The notes below the pieces were generated by a model. It made no database searches, was not told the origin of the DNA, and was given only the letters and a program-made list of their open reading frames with translations. A DNA stretch of 64,000 nt, taken from contig NC_063442.1 of the NCBI RefSeq assembly GCF_020379485.1, positions 10,317,509 through 10,381,508 on the forward strand. The letters run 5' to 3'. The position numbers were made by a program, and so were the translations under genes. Positions 44,976 through 54,400 of the stretch are shown in pieces. Positions within the stretch are counted from its first letter, which is position 1, and every line of letters starts with the position of its first letter. The DNA comes from Brassica napus. Taxonomy: Eukaryota; Streptophyta; Magnoliopsida; Brassicales; Brassicaceae.

Positions 44976-45937
44976 TACCATTTTTGGTGTAGCCATTTGA
45001 GAGGAAGAGAGATAATTTTTCTTTATATATGGAGACAAAAATTTCAATAAGGTTAAATATTTTCGATCGAAAGATTTACTAGACGACTTACGTGTAAGTC
45101 GCCCAGAAGACTTCAATATTTTTAGCGGGAAATTTAAATATTTTTAGCGGGAAACTAAAATATTTTTAGCGGAAGTTAGAAGACATTCAGAGAAGTCTTC
45201 TAATCGCCAGACGACTTACATGTTAGTCGTCTAGATCTTACACATAACCCCCAAACTAAATTAACTAACTAAACACTTCATAAAATCAAATTAAACTTAA
45301 AAAGTATTTACTATACACATAAATAATCACATGTAAGTAAAAATTTATTTTTTCACAAAAACATTTAAGATTTCCAAAATCTAACCCTAAGAATACATAC
45401 AATACTACAACATATGTTGCCAAACCCTAGATCAAATCATGATTCACTACTTTCACTCATCTATGTTGAAAACAATTCAATTTTATTATATCTTAATTTA
45501 TATCACTTAAAATTGCTTATAATTACATGATTTTAATTTTTCGCTTATCAAAATATTTTTTACAAAATTTATAAATTATTTTTAAGATCATCTATACCAG
45601 ACAACTTCCATGGACTTCGTCCAGAAGACTTAACAAAATCTCAGAAGACTCAGAAGACTTAGCAGAGCTATATTCGTAAAAATGAGTTTTGTTTTTATGT
45701 TTGGTCACAAGTGGATGGTTGTAATTTCACAAGGCTTTTGGTTTACTTTTGCATTTGATTCAAGTTTGGGTATACTTTTGCAATCAAAATCAAGTTTTGA
45801 GTAATATTTGGTAAATCCCCCCCCCCACCCCACCCCAAAAAGACTTCTTATTTAAATAAAAGGAATGTATGGAAATTTGTTAAAATTCATTACCTATCTA
45901 TAAATTAATATCTCTATAATTTATAGAGGTTTTACTG

Positions 45938-47131
45938 TACCCCGAATCTTTTAGTATCTACCAAAATACACTGATCCTTTTTATTTAAAGCCTGACTGGT
46001 TCAAACGCAGCGGTTGCGGTTGCAGGAGTTTGTGGATGCGGGCGGTTGCAGTTTCTAGCGGTTTTAAGAGATTTGTACGACTGGTACTCCGGTTAAAAAT
46101 TGGTGCGTTTGCGGATGACTTATGACTGGTTAACTATCAAATGCGGTAACAGTCAAATAATAAATTAACAATATTTACATTTGATATAATTATAAAAAAA
46201 AATCAAAAATAAAATTATAATAAATATAAAATTTATATTTAGAAAGTTATAATTTTAATTTTTGAAAATTTATTAGAATTGTTTTTATTATAAAATTTTA
46301 TAATATTAATTAAAATATATCTAATATTTTCATAATTTCAATTTTAAATTTTTTTAAAATTTTTTTTACTTTTGTATATATATTGTTTAAAAAAAAGGAA
46401 TTTTTTTTTACCCTCCCGCAACCGCAAACGCTAGCTGTAGCCAGCTTTTGAATTTATGAGATTCAGAGCGGTTTGAAGCGGTTTAGAGCGATTTGAGTGA
46501 TTGTTGCAAACCGCCAACAACCGCTACCAACAGCAAAAGCTGCGTTTGCGGGTGGTAGGGGGAAAACCAGTCACCCTCTTAATAGCTTTTAAAGATCTAA
46601 CTATCAATCAACTAAAACATGTCAATGATTTGAAGGAAAAGGATAATACCTATATATATACTATTATTTTTGCAAAGTAATTTTTCGCAACGGAACTCTC
46701 ACTTTAAAAGTTAGACGGGAACAATTATTTTTGCCTTGTCGGAGGTTGTTTGGCGTATGCGCTGCTTGCGGTTCTTGATGTCTGTTCCTCTATGTCCTTC
46801 GATTAGTATGGTTCAGGAGGCTCCCGCAAGGTTCATTCTCTCTTCCTCTAATCATCGGGTCTAAAGTTTCATGATCAGTCAAGTTACAAGTTTGAAGATA
46901 TAATCAATAGCTAGATACTCCTGTGATGTCAAGAGAAGTCCGGCATCCGAAGCAACAAGGTAAACTCCACGTTCATGTGGTAAACATCAACAGCTGAGAA
47001 CATGGAATGATTTTCTAAAGATTCTGGAGTAGTCTAGCGGATTGCGACGGTGAAGTGGGTGAGCAAAATTAGACTTGTAATGTTTGAATTAGGAAACTTT
47101 TGGTTGAATCAAACTTGTAACTGAAACTGAA
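45938..47131. repeat. Distal part of the TMN1-upstream duplication, copy 1
   Basis: Apart from the hAT-like insertion at 45993-46573, this matches 59370-59970 almost base for base (for example CTTTTAGTATCTACCAAAATAC, GGTTCAGGAGGCTCCCGCAAGG, GTCCGGCATC...GAAGCAACAAGG). No gene is evident in it. Confidence 0.9.
45993..46573. mobile_element. Non-autonomous hAT-like DNA transposon, copy B
   Basis: 581 bp with the same TGACTGGTT...AACCAGTCA ends and GCGGTT subterminal words as copy A (6696-7259), and a similar AT-rich core. The paralogous site at about 59408-59425 lacks it, which proves insertion after the segmental duplication, or loss from the other copy. Confidence 0.78.
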
Positions 47132-47461
47132 TTCCGGTTTAACTGGTTGATTCTTAAAAAAAAAAATTGACAGATAAACAAATATAGCCATGTGCTATTG
47201 GGATTCTAACTTAGTTTAACAAAACCATGCTTGATTTTAGAACTCAGGACCCTCCTCCTCAGTCCTTATGATGGGACATATTGTGTTTAGTATGCGTGTG
47301 TGACCCTTTTGACATTTCAATTTAAAACGATCTATATAACAAAATGAATATCATGATTTTGATTACTGAATCATGTTAAACCATGACTTTGTGAACAATA
47401 TTATTACATAATATCTTGATATTATTAATATAAAATAATTATCTTATAAATATTTAAAACT
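47132..47461. other. Spacer 3' of the lipid-transfer-like gene
   Basis: No gene seen beyond the presumed 3' UTR of the minus-strand gene. Confidence 0.45.
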
Positions 47462-47755
47462 TCAACAAGTAGGGTAAGGTACACCACAACCCGTGAAGAC
47501 ACTGTGAGCATTCTTAAAAAACCCACCATATACTGGATTTTGTATGTAACCACATAGACACGACTGTTGTGCTTTCAGTGTTACACAACATTCTGGATAA
47601 GGGTGAACTCCGATTATTGATGATTCGAGACATGGGATAAGTTCTGTTACGACACATGCCACTTTTATCTCTTCTTCCACGGCTGCACTGGTCAGATCCA
47701 AAGACGAAACTAGGACTATCACAAGTGCGATGCATATTGCTCCTGTGAACTTCAT
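47462..47755 (-). CDS. Small nsLTP-like cysteine-rich secreted protein
   Basis: A 97-aa ORF. Residues ~1-25 form a signal peptide (MKFTGAICIALVIVLVSSLDLTSA). The mature part has eight Cys in the lipid-transfer order C-C-CC-CxC-C-C (CVVTELIPC, PECC, SCLC, FTGC, PTC at the end), held by four disulfides in this family. The short length and CxC spacing fit type-2-like nsLTPs, which bind lipids in the cell wall or apoplast, sometimes in anthers or seeds. No intron is needed. It is not part of the Arabidopsis-collinear gene set as I recall it, so it may have moved here. The specific ligand is unknown. Confidence 0.82.
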   Translation of the reverse strand: MKFTGAICIALVIVLVSSLDLTSAAVEEEIKVACVVTELIPCLESSIIGVHPYPECCVTLKAQQSCLCGYIQNPVYGGFFKNAHSVFTGCGVPYPTC

Positions 47756-47854
47756 GTTTTATAACCTTAGTGACTTCTTTTAAACTAGTTCTAATTATTT
47801 TTTCTTTTTGAAAATTGTTTGAGATGTTGATTTTAAGGTCTTGATGGTGAAGCT

Positions 47855-47862
47855 ATTATATA
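47855..47862 (-). promoter_or_regulatory. Probable TATA box of the nsLTP-like gene
   Basis: TATATAAT read on the minus strand, about 100 bp upstream of the start codon. Confidence 0.5.
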
Positions 47863-50307
47863 GATGAGACTCGAATAAAGTTTGAAATGGTAGGCTGGCG
47901 TTATAGGTTGTGTATTTTGTCTTTTTGTTAATTAAATCTTGAAGCATTTATTTGATAATTTATAAGATATTAGATAATAACAACAGCTAAGAATCAGATT
48001 TGGTCAAAAGAACAGCTACCTAATCTAAGAAGATGTTTTAGATGTTTAAAGCAGTTTTTAGTGATTTTCATTAAAAACTGCTTTAGACTACTAAGACATC
48101 TTCCAGATATTATTTGCAAAATGATTTGACATATGTTCTTTTTACAATCATTTTTACTAAAAAGTATGAGATAATATACTATAAATGATGGCATGGTTTA
48201 TGGGTAAATTTAAAATAGATAATTACATAGAATATGATAATAATTCATATATGATCATTAAAATAAATATACGTATACGATACTAAATAATATAACAGAT
48301 GGAAATATAATATTTCTTGCAAAACCAACTGGAGACGAAGAGAGAAGACATGCTTCCGGTTCAGCTCCCGTAGAGAGCGTTTTGTGAACCAAAAAAAAAA
48401 ACAGAGAGATTTTTTTGGGTAGAGGGATATGGCTGTGTATCTTATAGATGGGACTGAATTTCTTGGGCTTTCATTTTGTTTCTGCTTGACTAAATTCTTG
48501 CTCGCTATAATTGGTAAGCAAGGAAAATAACTGTGCTCTGGATAATAATTTATATATTATTATTGGTAAACTTATCAAAATTTTGTTATATTGTACACAG
48601 TTTCAGATTAAGTATTTTAAAAGAAGCAATGCACCACACCATTTTATTGTATGTGCTAAAAGCCTAAAAGAGTGAGTATGTATAAATAATGTTTTAGTAG
48701 TCTAAAGCAGTTTTTAGTGATTTTCATCAATTTTATTATGTATATGTTTACTAACAATTTGAATAGTAAACTGATTTTTATTGTTATTTAAAAATATATA
48801 AAGAATAAACAAAAAGATGAGCAAAAATATAAAGAAAAAAATGAAAAACATAAGCACAAATTTAGAAAAACTGAAACAACAAACAACAATGTAGAGGAAA
48901 AGTAATATAGACAATTTTATCCTATATCTCCATAATATTGTTTAAAATGTCAATTTCTTACAAGTCGCGGTAATGTTAATTTTTATAATAGTCAGTTACA
49001 TATGTATCTTTAATGAATCAAAATTAGTATATCTAAATATCATTTTAATATTCCTATTTTAGTTAGTAACATTTATTTTTCATAATATATATAAATAATT
49101 AAAATATAAGAAATAATTTTTAAACTATTTGAGTTATTTGTTTCTTGTAAATCAAGTCTATGTTAATATTAATAAATTGAGTTATACAAATTATAAATAA
49201 TTTTAAATAGATATTTTAAAATAATATTATAGATTTTTTCAGGGGCCGACCGAGGAATGAGAGATGTGTGGCACGTGCCGCACTCTCTATTATAAACGTT
49301 AAAAATTAAGATATAAAAATTTATAATTAAGAATTAATCAAACAATTGTATTTTTATAAAGATATTTTCTGAAATATTTCTAATATGTGAATTTTTAAAA
49401 AAACTTTAACACAATAACTAAAATATATATTTTGATAAAAAAATTGTCAAATTTAAATAATTTGATCTATAATTTAAACTTTTTGAAAATATTTATAACA
49501 GTTTATCATGTTAATTTATGAATTAATAGGACATAAACTAATAAATATTCATAAAGGAAAAAGATATCATATGTATAAACAAAGACCTATGGCCAGTATA
49601 AAAATAGGATGAAGATCTTGAAGTCTAGGTACCATAGCTTTGCAGATTTTTCATATCCCTGTGTCCTGTTCTGTTACTTGTTTGGTTACTACTGAGGATC
49701 ACCTACAACTAATTACACTATTCCTGTGACTCTCGTTTTTCCCAGCATCGTTCTCATTCTGCAAATATGAAAATATGTCTTATCTATGGATCCGTTCTTC
49801 AGTGACTTCCAACACCCCTAATGAAAACTAAGCTAGATGTCCATGATTACGTCTTTTGATGGAAACTCTAGTTAGTCTTATATAGCTGAAGTGATCTGAA
49901 GAACTTGTTCCTGCCTCTCTTTCTAGGCCAATTTACAACATCATCCCTGTAGATGTGCAGACTTTGGCACACCAACATATTTCAAAGGTAACAACAATGG
50001 GGAAACTTGTCATGGTAATTGATTTTTTTTACTGATCCAAACCCATCAGCATGTTTCTTGCGGCAAATCTTCTTTCTTTTCCTGTATCTGAGTAAACACT
50101 TAGGTCGCTGTAGTTACTGGATTCTGTTTTCCGATTGATCTTCCCCTGACAGAGAAGCCCCTTTTCATTAACATATTACTTACGCTGTTACATATGTTGC
50201 CAGGCTTGGTGTGCTCTTGCAAATCTCTCAATAAATAATACATACCTGAGACCTGGCATTACTCCTGCAGTTGATGATATCAACACTAACTGTTCATTTT
50301 CTAGGAG

Positions 50308-50497
50308 AGGAAGATCCACTGCCAAAGTTACATCCAACACTGATGGATCTTTCTATGCACACAATCATCAAGAGGATAGTCAAAAGAGAATAAGAGGAAC
50401 TGCAACATCTTTTGACTGTTCCTCCTCCTCTTCCCCAGGTGATGGTAAATTAACTTCTGGAAAAGTTCCATGGGTAAATAACGAGGTTAAAATCTAA
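50308..50497 (+). pseudogene. Unidentified exon-like stretch
   Basis: After TTTTCTAG (acceptor-like), ~60 codons read without a stop: Ser/Lys-rich, including SNTDGSFYAHNH, TSFDCSSSSSPGDGK and GKVPWVNNEV, ending in TAA. The composition looks coding but I do not recognise the family and see no neighbouring exons, so it may be a gene fragment carried by a transposon. Confidence 0.25.
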
Positions 50498-50777
50498 ATA
50501 AATAACTTATTCTTAGCTGTGTTGATATTAAAGCAAACAAGATGAGAAAACCATTCTTAGCTAATAACTAATTCTTAGCTGTGTTGATATTCAATTCTTA
50601 GCTGCAAGCAGCGCGTCCTTCATTTGTTCCACATGGCTGGAAGCTTGAAGACAGAGCCCTAACTGTGTTGATATTAAAGCAAACAAGATGAGAAAGCCAC
50701 TTGGTTTTGTGAAATAACCATTAAGAAAGTGAGAGAAATGGCAGCCACACCTTTACTCCATGACTACAGTTGGAACA

Positions 50778-51123
50778 TGATGTAGCGGAAGCCTTTAGGA
50801 TGTAGCGGAAGCCTTTAGGATAGGACTAGAGATCCGTTGATTCTGAGAATACCCGGAAAACTAGAATAACATAAAGATCTTCTTAAATTCGTTAAGATCA
50901 CCAATGATCTACCGAAAGCAAAAAACAACAAAGAGAACTCTCAATTTTATTAATAAATCATCAACTCATAAACTCCCTAAAACCATAGCCTCAAAGACTA
51001 TATATATATATAAGAAAACATAAAAACCCTAAAACATTAGAGATAATTATCTTAATAATAAATAAACTCTAAATAAAACACTAAATAAATAAGATATTTA
51101 TTCTAAATATCCTCTCTGCATCA
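50778..51123 (-). mobile_element. Solo LTR (copia-type)
   Basis: 346 bp with ends TGATG...CATCA, flanked by the 5-bp duplication GAACA (50773-50777 and 51124-51128). No internal retrotransposon sequence adjoins it, so it is the product of LTR-LTR recombination. Strand is given by TATATATATA/AATAAA-like order and is tentative. It carries a 20-bp tandem duplication, TGTAGCGGAAGCCTTTAGGA x2, at 50781-50820. Confidence 0.85.
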
Positions 51124-51335
51124 GAACATAACTCAGGAGGCAAACAGGGCTGTTCTTTTCCTCTGGAAGCAAATATATTAACAGATGGTTGATGGGTACA
51201 CGTTGAATGGTAGTGTTCCATAACAATTTCCTCTACGTCAATACTCTCCGCTCCAAAGTAAGCACATGTTGGAGTTGGTCTAATTTTTCAATTCTGCAGA
51301 AGTAGCATCAAGAATGTTACCTTGAGCATGTCATC

Positions 51336-51477
51336 TGAAATCGTATAAAGATATAATTTGTGTTGTGTTATTAGAATAGCATAAGCTCTCTCTTTATACA
51401 AGTAGAATGCCCTAAGATGATAAGGACTAGGACTAGTTACATCATTATCCTAAGATATATAGGATTTATCTCTAATA
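51336..51477 (-). repeat. 3' LTR of the intact copia element
   Basis: 142 bp, identical by eye to the LTR at 55978-56119. A GTATAAAGAGAG promoter-like string lies in its middle on the minus strand. Confidence 0.93.
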
Positions 51478-51484
51478 CTCCCCC

Positions 51485-54400
51485 TCAAGTTGGAAGTGTG
51501 AGATTTCGAACAGCCAACTTGGACATAATGAAGTCAAACTGCGGTCGAGGCAAGGCCTTTGTAAGGACATCAGCAAGCTGATTCTTGGATGTAACATGTT
51601 CTGTTGTAATGAGTTTAGTCTTGAGAGCATCGCGAACATGATGACAATCGCGTTCAATGTGCTTGGTGCGCTCATGAAAGACGGGATTCGCAGCAATGTA
51701 CATTGCTGGTTTGCTATCACAGTATACCTTCATCGGTGATGCATGATCAAAACCAAACGACTGGAGAAGCTCTTTCAACCACTTGAGTTCTTTAACAGCT
51801 TCAGACATTGCACGGTATTCGGCCTCAGCTGAAGATAGTGAGACTGTGTCTTGCTTCTTAGTTCTCCACGAGACAGGGGAGTCACCAATAAAGGTAATGT
51901 ACGCACTTAACGATCGTCGAGTCCGAGGGCAAGCAGACAGGTCCGCATCACAGTAGATGCTTATTTGCATCGGATCATCAGATTTTAAGAAGATACCTTG
52001 TCCTGGCGTGCCCTTAAGATATCTTACAACACGTAACGCCGCCTCCCAATGCGGTAACAGCGGCTTCTGCATGAATTGGGCCAAGATGTGGACCGTGTAT
52101 CCAAGGTCAGGTCGAGTATTTGTGAGATAGATCAGGCGTCCCACAAGACGACGATATTGTTCAGCATTTGCCAGTGGTCCTTCAGCACGGGCTAGTTGAT
52201 GGTTGAGTTCAATCGGAACCGCTGATGGCTTAGCTCCAAGCAAGCCTGTTTCAGAGATAATATCAAGAGCATATTTCCTCTGAGATAAGTAGAAACCTGA
52301 CGCATTACGCGCAACCTCAAAACCAAGGAAATATTTCAATGTGCCAAGATCTTTCATCCGGAAGCACTTTTGGAGATAGTCTTTAAATTCTTGTAGTGCC
52401 TTGGCATCATTGCAGGCTATTACAAAGTCATCCACATAAACCAAAATATGTATGCAAATCGACCCACGAACCTTTGAGAATAAGGACTGATCAGCATATT
52501 CATGGGAGAAGCCAAAATCTTGTAAGGCTTTTGTGAGTTTAGAATACCAACACCTAGGAGCTTGGCGCAGGCCATAGAGGGACTTCTTGAGCCGACATAC
52601 TTGCTTAGGATCGGAACAAGTAAATCCTTGCGGAAGCTTCATATAGATTTCCTCTTCAAGATCACCATGTAGGAAAGCATTACTAACATCCATTTGATGG
52701 ACCAGCCAATTTTTGATAGCAGCAAGTTTAAGAATAATCCGTACTGTTGTTAATTTTGCAACAGGCGCAAATGTATCGGTGAAGTCTTCACCCTCTGTTT
52801 GTCTGTTGCCAAGGACGACCAACCGAGCTTTAGGTCTCTCTAGTGTGCCATCCGCATTGTACTTGTTAGAATATAACCATTGATTTCCAAGTGCTTTCTT
52901 GCCTGGTGGGAGTGTAGTGACTTCCCATGTATCTGTGACTTCAAAAGCGTCAACCTCTTTAGACATCGCATCATTCCAGATTTTGTGTTTGACCGCTTCT
53001 TTGAAGTTTTTCGGTACATTGTCGTTGATTATCGCAGCCATGAACACTTTATGGTTATCTGAAAAGATGTTATCAGAAACATAGCTGGAAATAGGGTATG
53101 GAGTCATACCTGAGACCGTATCAAAGAGCCCATGATCGGAGTGAGCGAGATCGTGAGGGGGGTGTGTAAGTGCCGAATGAGTAACATAATCTTTAAGTAG
53201 TACCGACGGCGTTCGAAGACGCTGCCCACGGCCTAGTATCTCAGGGAGACCCGGAGAACCTGAAACTGTCTCTTCCACTGGCGGAGTAGGTTCATGTGTA
53301 GGAGACATAGGAGGTTCAGTTTCAGCTATAGGTGGCAGGGGCTGAGATGACTGCGGGTTAGTAGGAGGGATGGTAGTCTGTGGTATAGAAGGAGATGGTT
53401 GAGTAGGAGGTTCAGCGTGGTGAGGAACACTCCCCCTGGAGTCAGTATTAGGGAAGAGCCAATCATCAATGGTGGAATCATCAATATTCAACGGTGGAGA
53501 GACACCATCATCGTCATCTGCGTCGACACCAGGAAACTTTTGTTCCGAAAAAACTACATCTCTGCTTGTGAAAAACTCATGTGTAGTCAGATCATATAGT
53601 CGCCAAGCCTTCTTGCCATATGGGTAACCCACAAAGATACACTTCCTACTTCGGTCCCCAAATTTATCTTTATCGCGTGCCTTGCGATGTGAATAACACA
53701 AACAGCCGAAAACCCGTAGCTTGTCAAAGTCGGGTTTCTTACCAAATAGAACCTCGTATGGCGTTTTGTTGTTCAGAACCTGAGTAGGTGTGCGGTTAAT
53801 GAGATGTGATGCTGTTAGTATACTCTCTCCCCAGAATGAAACCGGCAGGTTAGATTGAAACAGGCATGCTCGTGCAACGTTCAAAATATGGCGATGTTTT
53901 CTCTCAACCCGCCCGTTTTGTTGAGGAGTATCTACACAAGATGTTTGATGCTCAATTCCAAGTTGCTTAAAATATGACGTAAGAACAAGAAATTCCGAAC
54001 CATTATCTGATCGGATTGTTTTAACTGTTTTCCCAAACTGCCTTTCCGAGAGAGCAATGAACTCGCGAAGCAGGTTAGCCACTTCGGATTTTTCTAACAT
54101 GAGGTAAGTCCAGACAGCTCTGGAGCAGTCATCGACTATAGTGAGGAAGTATCTAGCACCACAAGAAGAAGGAGTTCGATAGGGTCCCCAAACATCACAA
54201 TGTAATAAAGAAAGCGGCTCAGAAGCTTTATTCAAACTGTCATTAAAAACTTGTCTTGTTTGCTTAGCACGAAAACAGATTTCACAAGACGCAGCTTGTT
54301 CTGAATCAAAAACCATATTATCTAAAACCGGTAAAGCTGATAAAACCCTAAAAGAAGGATGTCCAAGCCGTCGATGCCATAGTTCTGATGTTGAAGAATT

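Larger units (their letters stand above)
42665..45660. repeat. Dispersed GACGACTT-N(5-7)-AAGTCGTC palindromes
   Basis: At least 17 short palindromic modules of the form GACGACTT(A/C)CATG(T/G)AAGTCGTC or the AGAAGACTTCC-GGAAGTCTTCT variant. Examples: 42733, 42927, 43027, 43092, 43185, 43247, 43357, 44116, 44608, 45078, 45213. They are spaced irregularly, so they are not a CRISPR or a simple tandem array. Confidence 0.85.
42150..45836. mobile_element. Nested palindrome-rich element (MULE-like?)
   Basis: The left end GGGGTTTTTGCAAATATGATTC and the inverted right end GGGGATTTACCAAATATTACTC are alike, continuing into CAAAACTTGA. AAAAAAACTT (42140-42149) and AAAAAGACTT (45837-45846) could be a ~9-10 bp duplication with one mismatch. 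There is no coding capacity. Inside are many short palindromes, a ~650-bp inverted repeat and a ~320-bp direct repeat. The superfamily is uncertain. Confidence 0.4.
40233..45937. mobile_element. Tc1/mariner pogo-like transposon carrying a nested insertion
   Basis: The right end, inverted, reads CAGTAAAACCTCTATAAATT, the terminal sequence of plant pogo/Emigrant/Lemi-type elements, and is followed by TA (45938-45939). The left end (40233, after TA at 40231-40232) is a degenerate counterpart (ATGTAAAATATG...AAATTGATA). The paralogous copy at 59.3 kb has a single TA at 59370-59371 and lacks the whole 5.7 kb. The element contains a decayed pogo/Tigger transposase and a second, palindrome-rich element. 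Confidence 0.75.
47756..50777. other. Gene-poor region with foldback and captured-looking fragments
   Basis: After the nsLTP promoter, a ~75-bp foldback at 48028-48105 (AAAGCAGTTTTTAGTGATTTTCATTAAAAACTGCTTT) has a related half copy at 48690-48730. AT-rich DNA follows to ~49600. From 49610 the sequence is less AT-rich and mRNA-like. A phrase TAGCTGTGTTGATATTAAAGC occurs at ~50515 and a close copy at ~50660. No complete gene can be supported. Confidence 0.5.

Noticed and set aside
42665..45660. CRISPR-like array
   Set aside because: The palindromes are irregularly spaced, vary in sequence and orientation, have no uniform spacers, and lie in a plant genome.
45817..45836. C-rich tract as a regulatory element
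   Set aside because: A short C/A run at the end of a repeat is better explained as slippage or the terminal part of the element.
48028..48105. microRNA hairpin at the 48-kb foldback
   Set aside because: The arms pair well, but a related half copy at 48690 suggests a repeat or MITE, and no mature miRNA is recognisable.
51129..51300. Naming the PPELC-containing fragment as a Dicer, Argonaute or FAN1 piece
   Set aside because: Only a few residues look alike; no domain-level match can be supported by eye.
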